A stretch of DNA of 37,940 nucleotides, taken from IMG/VR virus record IMGVR_UViG_3300032236_000282, positions 1-37,940 of that record. One strand, written 5' to 3'. The notes below the pieces were generated by a model. That model worked only from the letters and a program-made list of their open reading frames with translations, made no database searches and had not been told where the DNA came from. Below, piece after piece: positions 16,486 through 23,504 of this stretch (position 1 is its first letter; every line of letters begins with the position of its first letter). The DNA is from a virus. The translations under genes were made by a program, and so were the position numbers.

Positions 16486-16668
16486 TTACTTCTTTTCTTT
16501 TTTAATCTTCTTGGCTAGTGCCTTATCCATCTTCTCGTCTTCTGAGCGAGACGGCTTCTTCTTGTCCATCTTCTTGTCAGCCTTTTCAAAGGCCGCCTTC
16601 TGCTTTGGAGACATGCCCTTTGTTACTTTGGCATCTTGCTTTGCATCAGATTCGTTCTTCTTAGCCAT
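16486..16668 (-). CDS. Lysine-rich micro-protein (SPKQK motif)
   Basis: 60 residues, about 40% Lys plus Arg, with no predicted hydrophobic core. It has the motif KGMSPKQKAAFEKADKKMDK and ends in a run of Lys (KKIKKEKK). The SPKQK element is shared with the next two basic genes upstream, which suggests a small paralogous group. The ATG overlaps the stop of the upstream gene (TAATG). Last gene before the terminator. A nucleic-acid-binding or virion-packaged peptide is plausible but unproven. Confidence 0.75.
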   Translation of the reverse strand: MAKKNESDAKQDAKVTKGMSPKQKAAFEKADKKMDKKKPSRSEDEKMDKALAKKIKKEKK

Positions 16669-16814
16669 TACTTTGCCTTCTTAATCTTGACTTTTTTGGA
16701 TACTTCTGCGGCCTTCTTAGCCTTTAGCGCCTTGAAATCTACGCCTGTGATCTTGTCCTTATCGCCAGCAGCAGCGGCGATCTTCTTCTGCTTAGGAGAG
16801 AGTTCTTTAGCCAT
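16668..16814 (-). CDS. Lysine-rich micro-protein (SPKQK motif)
   Basis: 48 residues, found by eye between its neighbours. It starts MAKELSPKQKKIAAAAGDKD and continues KITGVDFKALKAKKAAEVSK, ending KVKIKKAK. The LSPKQKKIAA element matches GMSPKQKAAF in the next gene. Start and stop both overlap neighbours in the TAATG manner, so it is part of a translationally coupled chain. Lys-rich and likely helical. Confidence 0.75.
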   Translation of the reverse strand: MAKELSPKQKKIAAAAGDKDKITGVDFKALKAKKAAEVSKKVKIKKAK

Positions 16815-16900
16815 TACTTGCCTTTCTTTGTTGAAGGCTTCTTCTTGCAGGCGCCCTTGCAGTTAGGCTTAGAGCAGCCACATCCACATGATTTGCACAT
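16814..16900 (-). CDS. 28-residue cysteine-rich peptide, metallothionein-like
   Basis: The frame encodes MCKSCGCGCSKPNCKGACKK followed by KPSTKKGK. Cys lies at positions 2, 5, 7, 9, 14 and 18, giving CxxCxCxC, a spacing like metal-thiolate clusters. AAAGG lies upstream of the ATG and the TAA overlaps the next ATG (TAATG), so it is bounded like a true gene. Zinc or other soft-metal binding is inferred from Cys density only. The Lys-rich tail matches its neighbours. Confidence 0.7.
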   Translation of the reverse strand: MCKSCGCGCSKPNCKGACKKKPSTKKGK

Positions 16901-16901
16901 G

Positions 16902-17066
16902 TTACTTACCTTTCGATTGTTGGGACGCCCAGATGTTATCTACAGCGTTTGGGTATGGACGACCCGCCTTCTCAGCACGAGCCTTTGCCGCAGCCTTCTG
17001 ACCAGCAGAGAGCGGAGTGGACTTCTTTTTGGGATTCTTCTTTTCCCATACTGGCTTACTTGCCAT
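16902..17066 (-). CDS. Lysine-rich micro-protein (GRPYPN motif)
   Basis: 54 residues from the ATG at 17066 (MASKPVWEKKNPKKKSTPLS), chosen over a longer frame because AAGGAA lies seven bases upstream and overlap with the previous gene is short. It contains LSAGQKAAAKARAEKAGRPY followed by PNAVDNIWA. A similar LS..QK..AK.RA..AGRPYPN.VDN block is, by recall, recurrent in small phage proteins of unknown role. Ends SKGK like its neighbours. Confidence 0.75.
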   Translation of the reverse strand: MASKPVWEKKNPKKKSTPLSAGQKAAAKARAEKAGRPYPNAVDNIWASQQSKGK

Positions 17067-17358
17067 TCTTATTCCTTTTCGAGATAGCCGCAGCCTTCTT
17101 CTTTGCATCAGCCTTAGATGATGCGCCCCATGCTTGTAGTGATAAAAGGAGACGAGTAGGTTCGCCATTTGGCTTGTGCTCTGGTCCTGGAGCGTTACCC
17201 ATGCGTGCGAGGAAAGATGCACGACGAGGATTGTCGCCCTTCTTTACAGGAGCCTTGATGTCGTGGCCTTGTGCTTTGAGAGATGCACGACCCTTGGCGT
17301 TAAGACCGCCCTTAGGATTCTTGCCTTCTTTGCGTTGCCATGCTGCTGATTCAGCCAT
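17056..17358 (-). CDS. Conserved small basic protein (DUF6321-like)
   Basis: 100 residues from the ATG at 17358 (MAESAAWQRKEGKNPKGGLN). Motifs AWQRKEGKNPKGGLNAKGR, IKAPVKKGDNPRRASFLARM and RLLLSLQAWGAS match a conserved family seen in marine and freshwater phages that I recall as DUF6321. The ordered NPRRASF.ARM core suggests a folded, probably nucleic-acid-related domain. The C-terminus is Lys-rich (KKKAAAISKRNKNGK). It overlaps both neighbours by about ten bases. Function not known. Confidence 0.8.
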   Translation of the reverse strand: MAESAAWQRKEGKNPKGGLNAKGRASLKAQGHDIKAPVKKGDNPRRASFLARMGNAPGPEHKPNGEPTRLLLSLQAWGASSKADAKKKAAAISKRNKNGK

Positions 17359-17539
17359 TCTTCTTATGCCAATCTTTTGTAGCCTTGACGCCCTGAGCAA
17401 CAGTCTTTGCTCCAGCCTTCTTGGTTAGGTTGATCTTGTCCCAAGGACCTTTGTTACCAGGATGATCGACAATGACATCACCCTTCTTGTTCTTCTTGAC
17501 TGTATGGATTTCTCCATCAGCCTTAATCTTCTTAGCCAT
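17351..17539 (-). CDS. Lysine-rich micro-protein
   Basis: 62 residues starting MAKKIKADGEIHTVKKNKKG, then DVIVDHPGNKGPWDKINLTK and ending VKATKDWHKKNG. The first half could form a small beta sheet (IHTV, DVIVDHPG), so it may be folded rather than disordered. It overlaps each neighbour by 8 bases. No family recognised. Confidence 0.75.
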   Translation of the reverse strand: MAKKIKADGEIHTVKKNKKGDVIVDHPGNKGPWDKINLTKKAGAKTVAQGVKATKDWHKKNG

Positions 17540-17744
17540 TCTTTTTTGCCGATTTCTTTACAGTAGGCATAGCAGGCTTATTCTCTGCTGCGTGTTTTTC
17601 TTTAAGCCGTGCCAGTTCCGCCTCGTGGTTCTTCTGCATTGCTTCGATCTCTAACTTCTGAGCAGTTGACTGTCTCTTAGACATAGCGGCAATACCTCCC
17701 CCATTGGGATACGGAACTGGTGCGGGCTTAAGTTTTGTAAACAT
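17532..17744 (-). CDS. Small charged helical protein
   Basis: 70 residues starting MFTKLKPAPVPYPNGGGIAA. Residues about 25-55 (AQKLEIEAMQKNHEAELARL) make an amphipathic, coiled-coil-like helix. The C-terminus is basic (VKKSAKKNG). The ATG at 17744 overlaps the upstream stop (TAATG). An internal ATG at 17684 (MSKRQST) is a possible second start. Function unknown. Confidence 0.7.
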   Translation of the reverse strand: MFTKLKPAPVPYPNGGGIAAMSKRQSTAQKLEIEAMQKNHEAELARLKEKHAAENKPAMPTVKKSAKKNG

Positions 17745-17911
17745 TACTTCTTTTTTGCCTTGCGTGCTTCAGAAAGTGCAATGGCTACGGCTTGTTTCTT
17801 GGACTTTACTGCAGGTCCAGTTTTTGATCCAGAATGAAGTTTTCCTTCTTTGTATTCCTTCATTACCTTCTCTACCTTGCCTTTATTGACAGGTGCTGCC
17901 TTTTTAGCCAT
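17744..17911 (-). CDS. Conserved lysine-rich small protein (DUF6496-like)
   Basis: 55 residues, read by eye: MAKKAAPVNKGKVEKVMKEY, then KEGKLHSGSKTGPAVKSKKQ and AVAIALSEARKAKKK. The KVEKVM.E.KEGKLHSGSK and V.S.KQA.AIALSEARK blocks match a widespread small family I recall as DUF6496, frequent in phages and in bacteria. AAAGG lies seven bases before the ATG. Bases 17912-17923 separate it from the acidic gene. Confidence 0.82.
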   Translation of the reverse strand: MAKKAAPVNKGKVEKVMKEYKEGKLHSGSKTGPAVKSKKQAVAIALSEARKAKKK

Positions 17912-17923
17912 TTTTAGCCTTTC

Positions 17924-18115
17924 TTATTCAGCGTCTTCTTCGTCGTCCTCGTCATCGAGGTCGTCAAACTCATCATCAAAGTCTTCATCATCTAGATCTT
18001 CAGATGCTTCTTCTTCATCTGCTGCAAGATCTTCAAAGGTATCTTCTGCAGGAGTCTCTTCTACAGGTGCGTCTACTACAGCGTCTTCTGCTGGAGTTGT
18101 TGTCTCGTCGGTCAT
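17924..18115 (-). CDS. Highly acidic small protein, also the C-terminal part of the HNH frame
   Basis: 63 residues starting MTDETTTPAEDAVVDAPVEE and ending in an almost pure Asp/Glu tail (DDLDDEDDEEDAE). The ATG at 18115 has AAAGGA six bases upstream, so it can be translated alone. The same frame is continuous with the HNH gene upstream, with no stop in between. Acidic proteins in head/neck regions may act as scaffold or as a counterpart to basic proteins; seven Lys-rich genes follow directly. The role is inference. Confidence 0.7.
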   Translation of the reverse strand: MTDETTTPAEDAVVDAPVEETPAEDTFEDLAADEEEASEDLDDEDFDDEFDDLDDEDDEEDAE

Positions 18116-18730
18116 TGCTGTCCTTTCTATACTAGTTGAGTTTTTGCGGAGGTTGCAGAGGGCGTGGGTTGGCCTTACATTCTCCAGGGTGTCTGGTCCA
18201 CCGCTAACTATAGGAACTACGTGGTCAATATGTAGGCCTAATTCCCACCCTTCTTTTCCTACTCTACGGGCAGCCTGCAGGTCGATTTGCTGATCGCACA
18301 GGTAACACACAGTCCCATATAAGTCTATTACTTGCGGTTCTGTGTAAGGAGTGTGCCCGTTCTTAAGTTTTAGTGCCCTACGCTTGCGAGAGGCAGCATT
18401 CATACGCTCTGGGTTGCTCTTGTTCCAAGATAGAGACGCTTCCCTAGTCTTTGTCCTGTTATTGTCCCTATATTTTTGATCGTACTTAGCACGTTGTCCA
18501 GGGTGTCTTTCTAAGTACCTAACATCCATAGACCTTTTCTTGTCAGGATGGGCCTTGTAGTACTTGCTTCTGTACTCGTTTCGTGCATCACGACACGGCT
18601 GGCATACTTCTGTTTTGTTCTTTACGTGGTGATTGTAACCGCCGTATGTTCCACAAAGTGGGATTTTATTCCTTGCCTTTTTAGTTGGCGTATTGCTGGA
18701 ATTGACTGTCGTTGACAAGTTCTTCTCCAT
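17924..18730 (-). CDS. HNH homing endonuclease in frame with the acidic protein
   Basis: The continuous frame is 268 residues; the first 205 are the nuclease. The N-terminus has a CGTYGGYNHH...CQPC zinc-knuckle pattern, a basic linker rich in Tyr, Arg and Asn (residues 45-125), then CYLCDQQIDL and the catalytic HNH core HIDHVVPIVSGGPDTLENVR, THALCNLRK near residues 168-192. All key His/Asn residues are present. This layout is typical of free-standing phage homing endonucleases. It overlaps the upstream neck-like gene by 50 bases and lacks its own stop. Alternative: a normal HNH packaging nuclease, less likely given position away from terminase. Confidence 0.85.
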   Translation of the reverse strand: MEKNLSTTVNSSNTPTKKARNKIPLCGTYGGYNHHVKNKTEVCQPCRDARNEYRSKYYKAHPDKKRSMDVRYLERHPGQRAKYDQKYRDNNRTKTREASLSWNKSNPERMNAASRKRRALKLKNGHTPYTEPQVIDLYGTVCYLCDQQIDLQAARRVGKEGWELGLHIDHVVPIVSGGPDTLENVRPTHALCNLRKNSTSIERTAMTDETTTPAEDAVVDAPVEETPAEDTFEDLAADEEEASEDLDDEDFDDEFDDLDDEDDEEDAE

Positions 18731-19232
18731 TTACCTGGTTACAGTCAATTGTGATGACAGCATAGTTGTTGGCATACCGACCTCTGGGAAGTACACGGGT
18801 AGGTACAAAGACTTCACCCTGGAATACTATACGATCTTTGATGTGGACGTTTGGATTGTCTAACATAGAGGGGATCAATCGCTGAATATCGTCTACAGAG
18901 ATGACAAGACGCAAGGTATCAACGGTGTAAAAACCTCTTTCGTTGATTATGTTAGTACCACGAATTTGCTGAGCCATAATGACAGGCAATTTAAATGGGG
19001 TCTTCCAGATGCGGCCTTGACCGACAGTCTGGTTAGAGGTGTCGTAGATGTCATCTGTTACTAGGTCAGGGTGGGCATCAAGGTAGGCCTGATCCCACAG
19101 CCACCAATCGACTATGGAACCTACAGGGTCACGAAGTTCATCGACGATGCCCTCATTGATAGAGAGGTTCTCAAAGTCGATCTTAAAACGTCCCTGCACC
19201 TTGCTGCCACGCATACGGGAATTGTCCCGCAC
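18681..19232 (-). CDS. Putative neck / head-tail connector protein
   Basis: 183 residues from a GTG at 19232, or 177 from the ATG at 19214 (MRGSKVQGRFKIDFENLSIN). Neither start has a good Shine-Dalgarno; a short hairpin (CGGGA/TCCCG, 19216-19229) lies between them. The product contains IVDWWLWDQAYLDAHPDLVT, GRIWKTPFKLPVIMAQQI and a beta-rich C-terminal half. No family is recognised for certain; its position upstream of the connector and tail genes suggests a neck component. The last 50 bases overlap the HNH gene. Confidence 0.65.
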   Translation of the reverse strand: MRDNSRMRGSKVQGRFKIDFENLSINEGIVDELRDPVGSIVDWWLWDQAYLDAHPDLVTDDIYDTSNQTVGQGRIWKTPFKLPVIMAQQIRGTNIINERGFYTVDTLRLVISVDDIQRLIPSMLDNPNVHIKDRIVFQGEVFVPTRVLPRGRYANNYAVITIDCNQVNGEELVNDSQFQQYAN

Positions 19233-19250
19233 TGTTACTGAAAAGGAAGG

Positions 19251-19946
19251 CTATTCTCCTGTGTAGTTGGTCCAGAAGAGGTTGTAGTACTCAATGTCAA
19301 AGTTAAAGCGCTTCATGTGTTGGGCGATTGCTCCCGTGTGTGCGTGTACGGGTATGCCTGCCTCTTTAGCCTTACGGAAGAAGACGATGTCTTCGCTCAC
19401 GTATTCTCGCCCTAGTCCTTCTTTCTCAGCAAAGAGAGACTCACCAGGGAATTGCTCACGCATCTTTTCTACAACAGATCGGTGCATGAGTACGAGGCCA
19501 AATCCTGCACAATCTACCTTGATCACTTCGTTGTCAGGAAGTGGGTGTATGTGCTGGATGGTGTGCTCATCAACGTCATTAAAGATAACAGGAAGCGGAT
19601 ACTTGAGAGTGCCCTCATCTTGCTTTGACACGAAGTAGATACCAGAGACGATAGGGCGGATGACGGGGTTGGCTGCCTCCCACAACTTGGCCAAGATGTC
19701 AGAGGTCAAGACGACATCGCTATCGACCCAGAGAATCCAATCGGTCTGTAGTTGGTCATACCATCCGTCAATCAAGACCTGACGCTGACGACCAATCTGG
19801 TTGCCATGTACTCGGACGCCGTGAGTAATATTGATGCCCAACTTAGGGGCTTCAAGAACGGTGTACAGCAAGCCCTGAGTGAATTTGCCATCAGTAGTTC
19901 CGCCATCGCACCATCCGATAGTCAGTGTGTCCTTCTTAGATGCCAT
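19251..19946 (-). CDS. GT-A fold glycosyltransferase
   Basis: 231 residues. After an N-terminal strand TLTIGWCDGGTTDGKFTQGL come GNQIGRQRQVLIDGWYDQLQ and DWILWVDSDVVLTSDILAKL, which holds the metal-binding DxD motif in its usual place (VDSDV near residue 75). The later block VIKVDCAGFGLVLMHRSVVE and EDIVFFRKAKEAGIPVHAHT fits GT2-like acceptor-side motifs, with a His for metal binding. It probably transfers a sugar to a phage component or host glycan. ATG overlaps the upstream stop (TAATG). It lies right after the fibre locus. Confidence 0.85.
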   Translation of the reverse strand: MASKKDTLTIGWCDGGTTDGKFTQGLLYTVLEAPKLGINITHGVRVHGNQIGRQRQVLIDGWYDQLQTDWILWVDSDVVLTSDILAKLWEAANPVIRPIVSGIYFVSKQDEGTLKYPLPVIFNDVDEHTIQHIHPLPDNEVIKVDCAGFGLVLMHRSVVEKMREQFPGESLFAEKEGLGREYVSEDIVFFRKAKEAGIPVHAHTGAIAQHMKRFNFDIEYYNLFWTNYTGE

Positions 19947-20734
19947 TAGCGATACTCCTTTGGTTGACGAAACTTGTTCTTATATGAGTCAAAGAATTTA
20001 GTACGAATTTTACGAGCAACTTGATTTTGTTCCGTAAGGTCTTTTTGATTACCAAATTCCATCTTCCAAGACTCACGTCTAAAAGGGATTACCTGAGCCA
20101 TGGGGGTTCCTGCAGGAATCAACCCCTCAAATGCCCAGTCGTTTAATACAAAGGGAAAGTTTACTGGAGCGGTGTAAGTATCTGTGTCTACTATGCCATC
20201 AAGAATGGTAAAGGGAGACTCTCGGTGCATAGGTTGCGTAAACAAGACTGAGTAACCTGGCTCTGTCTTAATTGACCAAGGGTTTATCCATTTAGGATAA
20301 GAACCATTATCAGGCATGACCTTACGGTCTGGGTGAGTGGGTGCCTGTGAAACGGGGTGAAATTGAATGGGGTCATATGAGGGCCACTCATAAAAGGGTT
20401 GAGTGAGGGGAAATTTTCGTCTCTTTATCTGTGCATCAGTTAAGAGTTTGGTTTTTCCAGTTTTTTCAAAATACTCTCTGTCCCCATACTCAATTTTCTT
20501 TTGAGATACGTAAACATCTGTGTAGGTGTAAAGGATGTAGCCACCAGTAATTGCATCAAAGACAGGCATACATCTTTTTATTGTTCCAGTAGTGCTGCCT
20601 CTACCGTCAGGTTTTTTGTCACCATTTACATAGGACTCTAATCCTTTGTACCAATCAGGAACAGAGGAAGATGCTGGTGTAGGATAAAATTCTTCAAACA
20701 CTCCTACGGTATCGGTAAAGGTAATGATTGCCAT
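19946..20734 (-). CDS. Conserved uncharacterised phage protein (DUF6065-like)
   Basis: 262 residues, ATG with AAAGGA upstream. Features are VPDWYKGLESY near residue 25, GTIKRCMPVFDAITGGYILY, then KWINPWSIKTEPGYSVLFTQ, GIVDTDTYTAPVNFPFVLND and PAGTPMAQVIPFRRESWKME. I recall this series (IKRC.P..DA...GYI, NPW.I.T.PGYS.LF, VDTD...PVNFPF, GTP..Q.IPF.R) from uncharacterised proteins in marine and freshwater phages. The many invariant polar residues look enzyme-like. It is coupled to the glycosyltransferase gene (TAATG) and so may work with it. Function not known. Confidence 0.8.
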   Translation of the reverse strand: MAIITFTDTVGVFEEFYPTPASSSVPDWYKGLESYVNGDKKPDGRGSTTGTIKRCMPVFDAITGGYILYTYTDVYVSQKKIEYGDREYFEKTGKTKLLTDAQIKRRKFPLTQPFYEWPSYDPIQFHPVSQAPTHPDRKVMPDNGSYPKWINPWSIKTEPGYSVLFTQPMHRESPFTILDGIVDTDTYTAPVNFPFVLNDWAFEGLIPAGTPMAQVIPFRRESWKMEFGNQKDLTEQNQVARKIRTKFFDSYKNKFRQPKEYR

Positions 20735-20805
20735 TTAGTAGTCCTTTGTTAGGCATCCACCCTATCAGATTGGCTACCGTTTAATGCAAGTTAGAAGGTA
20801 AAGAG

Positions 20806-20988
20806 TTACTCAGGTGTAGCAGGCTGCTCAAAAGTAGTTCCGTCCCAACCCAAGCCAATGTGTGCTGGGTTTTCATGGGTGTACTCTACGCAGGTAAGGC
20901 CAGTGGCCGCTTCTGCTGTCTCTAGTGTTTCTGCAACAATGATATTTACTACTTTGTTGTCAGCGCTCAATGCGGCGTAAGTTGCCAT
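20806..20988 (-). CDS. Short fibre-accessory protein (WDGT family)
   Basis: 60 residues from ATG 20988 (MATYAALSADNKVVNIIVAE), with AGGAAA upstream and TAATG overlap with the preceding gene. Two halves: a strand pair A...DNKVVNIIVA and a C-terminal IGLGWDGTTFEQPATPE. The same layout is found in the products at 24877 and, shortened, 20988-21155. Similar short proteins lie next to fibre genes in many phages, function unknown; chaperone or capping role is a guess. Confidence 0.72.
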   Translation of the reverse strand: MATYAALSADNKVVNIIVAETLETAEAATGLTCVEYTHENPAHIGLGWDGTTFEQPATPE

Positions 20989-21155
20989 TAGTTTCCTTTC
21001 CAAGTACTGCCTATTTGAACTAGGCCATCGTCTAATGTTAGTTCGATTAACTTTTTTCCTGGGTTATCTGATTGTGCTTCTTCAAAAGAATCTGCCAACC
21101 ATCCATCTACTATGATACCCCCTTCTATTACTGCAAACATCTTAGTAATAGACAT
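20988..21155 (-). CDS. Short fibre-accessory protein, shortened WDG family member
   Basis: 55 residues from ATG 21155 (MSITKMFAVIEGGIIVDGWL), supported by AGGAG six bases upstream; a second ATG at 21140 is possible. The first 14 bases overlap the end of the glycine-rich gene. The N-terminal FAVIEGGIIVDGW strand and the end VQIGSTWKGN resemble the family at 20806 and 24877, but the tail after the W.G is missing. The middle SFEEAQSDNPGKKLIELT is different. Function unknown. Confidence 0.65.
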   Translation of the reverse strand: MSITKMFAVIEGGIIVDGWLADSFEEAQSDNPGKKLIELTLDDGLVQIGSTWKGN

Positions 21156-21789
21156 ACACAACTCCTGGAGAACCTGCCACGCCGCTTGCGCCTTGACCAG
21201 CCTGTGGTGATCCAAGGCCTCCTGATCCACCAACACCGTAGTTACCTGAATAGTCAGGAAAGTTTACAGTCGAACCGATGGCTGTGCCATTGCCAACAAC
21301 GTTTGCAGTTCCAGCGTTACCTGAGCCTAGTCCTGGCATACCAAGAGTGTTAGAACCTGGAGTTCCGCCGTTTCCTCCGTTGTTTACTGTTCCTCCACCA
21401 AGTCCTCCGTTACCGCCTCCAGCAGTAATTGGTCCCACAGAACTAGTTCCTCCAGTACCACCTGTATTTCCAGTAGCAACAACGTTAACAGCACCACCAG
21501 GAGTTCCTGCGGAGCCACCAGCACCGACTGTTACTGTTTTAGGAGGAAGGGTAACTCCAAAACTAATCCCACCAGTACCTCCACCACCTCCAGCACCACC
21601 AAGTGCTGTGCTGTTATTGGTTCCAGTCCCCCCACCTCCACCGCCTCCACCGCCACCGTAGACGACTACAAGTGCTTGTGAGGTTCCTGTGGGGTAGGTA
21701 ATAGAAGTAGTTGTGTTGGTGTAGGTAGCCTTTAAAGAAAGGTTAAATAAAGATGCGCTAGATGAAGCAGGAAATACTGAAAATCCCAT
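21142..21789 (-). CDS. Glycine-rich adhesin-like protein, YVYY subtype
   Basis: 215 residues, about a third or more Gly, ATG with GAGGAG upstream. N-terminal module LFNLSLKATYTNTTTSITYP and SQALVVVYGGGG leads to Gly-rich loops separated by short strands (GISFGVTLPPKTVTVGAGGS). It closes with SGVAGSPGVVYVYY. The layout of strand pairs between poly-Gly runs is like glycine-rich tail-tip adhesins (T2/S16 gp38-type poly-Gly II bundles). Paralogue of the gene at 21802. The variable loops may contact the receptor. Confidence 0.78.
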   Translation of the reverse strand: MGFSVFPASSSASLFNLSLKATYTNTTTSITYPTGTSQALVVVYGGGGGGGGGGTGTNNSTALGGAGGGGGTGGISFGVTLPPKTVTVGAGGSAGTPGGAVNVVATGNTGGTGGTSSVGPITAGGGNGGLGGGTVNNGGNGGTPGSNTLGMPGLGSGNAGTANVVGNGTAIGSTVNFPDYSGNYGVGGSGGLGSPQAGQGASGVAGSPGVVYVYY

Positions 21790-21801
21790 TATGAACTCCT
21801 C

Positions 21802-22425
21802 TTAGTAATAAACATAGACGACTCCCGCAGTACCTGCGTTTCCGCCTCCACCAGGACCTGAAGCAGTTCCATTAGGGAAGTAACCAAGTCCGCCACCGCC
21901 ACCATTTCCTACCAAGCCATAGTTTCCTGGATAGTCAGGATTTACAGAAATGATGGCTGTACCTACGCTATTAAAGCCGTTTCCTGGAGTTCCTGCTGTT
22001 CCCGCAGATCCTCCACCGCCACCAGCGTTAGTGCTAGAAGGTCCTCCACCGTTACCACCGTTACCACCATTTACAAACATATAACCGAACTGTGTGGTTC
22101 CACCAACTCCTCCAGCGCCACCGCCACCTGCAGGACCCCCACCGTTGCCAGCAGCACCAGCAGCACCTACTGTTACGGTTGTTGCGGGGAAGGCTAACCC
22201 AAAGAATGTCCCGCCAACGCCGCCGCTTGCGCCACCACCACCGTTGTAGTTGTAACCGCCACCACCGCCACCGCCACCACCGCCACCACCGTATGCAGCA
22301 ACATAAACAAACTTAGTTCCTGCAGGGTAGGTGACACCTGTTGTGGTGTTAGTGTAGGTGGCCTTCAACGATACTGAAGGTAAAGTAGTTCCTCCACCAG
22401 TTGCGGGGAATACTGATTGACCCAC
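21802..22425 (-). CDS. Glycine-rich adhesin-like protein, YVYY subtype
   Basis: 207 residues, GTG start overlapping the upstream TAG (TAGTG). N-terminus (MGQSVFPATGGGT, VSLKATYTNTTTGVTYPAGT) and C-terminus (AGTAGVVYVYY) match the gene at 21142, whereas the Gly-rich loops between them differ. Poly-Gly blocks GGGGGGGGGGG near residue 50 are in frame with CCACCG-type simple repeats on the other strand. The paired genes look like a duplication with divergent loops. Likely a fibre tip or accessory adhesin. Confidence 0.78.
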   Translation of the reverse strand: MGQSVFPATGGGTTLPSVSLKATYTNTTTGVTYPAGTKFVYVAAYGGGGGGGGGGGGYNYNGGGGASGGVGGTFFGLAFPATTVTVGAAGAAGNGGGPAGGGGAGGVGGTTQFGYMFVNGGNGGNGGGPSSTNAGGGGGSAGTAGTPGNGFNSVGTAIISVNPDYPGNYGLVGNGGGGGLGYFPNGTASGPGGGGNAGTAGVVYVYY

Positions 22426-23228
22426 TAGACGATCTCCACTCCTGATACATGGAAGTTAACTGTGCTAGAAGACGCAGAACCTGTAATAAATTTGACTGGG
22501 TTGTTTGCAGGAATTACTTGCTTTAGGTCGAAGAATGCTGAAGAGTTTGCTGCCAATGCTGTGCTTGTTAAGATTGACTGACCGTCAATGTTGAGAGAAA
22601 AAGTAGCAGCAGATGAAGCAAGATTTGTTGCTACGATGTTAGTAATAATGGTAGAGGTGCTTGTTGTAGGGACTGAGTAAAGAGCAGGAAGTTTGCCCCA
22701 TGAACCCTGAGTAACCGCTGTTGTTGCAGAGGTCTGTGTAGAGACTAAGTATGAGAAGAGAGTAGTTGAAGGCACAGCAACTACTTGTGCAAACTTTGTA
22801 TCGTAGATGGTATCGCCAATAGTTACAGCGATAAAGTCACCGACAACCAAGCCGTGTGCCGAAGAAGAAGTCAAAGTCGCCACGTAGTTCTGAACTACCT
22901 TGTTAGAGACGGTATAACCAACAGTCATAGGCTGGTTAAAAGTGGCAATTCCTACAGGAGTTACTGCTGCTGATGCAACAGAGGTTGTTGTAGAAACAAA
23001 TGTAAATGTAGATGTGGTAGGAATTGAGTGAATGCTGTAAGTACCGTCAAAGGTAGAGTCAACACCCTGGATCGTGACTTGAGTTCCTACCTGCGTAATA
23101 CCGTGGGCGGCGTTTGTTGTAATGGTAGCGAGATTGGTAGTAATCGCCTTGTTAGAGATGTAAGCCTTGACAGGGGCAGTACCAAAGATAGGAGTTCCTC
23201 TGTAAAGTGTTTTTGCTGTAACTGCCAT
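22425..23228 (-). CDS. Fibre protein with tandem beta domains and Ig-like C-terminus
   Basis: 267 residues, ATG overlapping the upstream stop (TAATG). Residues about 25-95 and 105-175 are two copies of one module: SNKAITTNLATITTNAAHGI with GTQVTIQGVDSTFDGTYSIH, and SNKVVQNYVATLTSSSAHGL with GDFIAVTIGDTIYDTKFAQV. Residues about 185-267 (TIITNIVATNLASSAATFSL, then VNFHVSGVEIV) resemble the whole proteins at 26867 and 27774. It appears to be a modular virion appendage protein built from locus-wide parts. No enzyme motif. Confidence 0.75.
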   Translation of the reverse strand: MAVTAKTLYRGTPIFGTAPVKAYISNKAITTNLATITTNAAHGITQVGTQVTIQGVDSTFDGTYSIHSIPTTSTFTFVSTTTSVASAAVTPVGIATFNQPMTVGYTVSNKVVQNYVATLTSSSAHGLVVGDFIAVTIGDTIYDTKFAQVVAVPSTTLFSYLVSTQTSATTAVTQGSWGKLPALYSVPTTSTSTIITNIVATNLASSAATFSLNIDGQSILTSTALAANSSAFFDLKQVIPANNPVKFITGSASSSTVNFHVSGVEIV

Positions 23229-23467
23229 TATTTCGCTCCCATAACGTCGAGGATTGTGATGTCATCGCCCCAACGAACACCTGCTGTGGTGGTCGAATCA
23301 GCAACAATAGTCTGGTAGTTTGCGCCAACGGCTACGTTAGTGATAGCGGCTGATGCGGTTCCAACAATAATATCACCCTTGGCGGTGATGTTGGTAGGTC
23401 TAACCAAGGAAATATCAGCACCTGCGTAGGTATCCCACGAGGATCCGTTCCATCTTTTAACTGACAT
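23228..23467 (-). CDS. Short fibre-module protein
   Basis: 79 residues starting MSVKRWNGSSWDTYAGADIS, the same WNGSSW opening used near the N-terminus of the two large fibres, then TNITAKGDIIVGTASAAITN, a common fibre-stalk motif, and ending VRWGDDITILDVMGAK. It is like a fibre reduced to attachment and end motifs. The hydrophobic ..LDVMGA end is shared with products at 3403, 27236 and 28179. Confidence 0.72.
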   Translation of the reverse strand: MSVKRWNGSSWDTYAGADISLVRPTNITAKGDIIVGTASAAITNVAVGANYQTIVADSTTTAGVRWGDDITILDVMGAK

Positions 23468-23504
23468 GTGTGTATTCTCTCAAACTACTAGTTGTAATTC
23501 TTTA

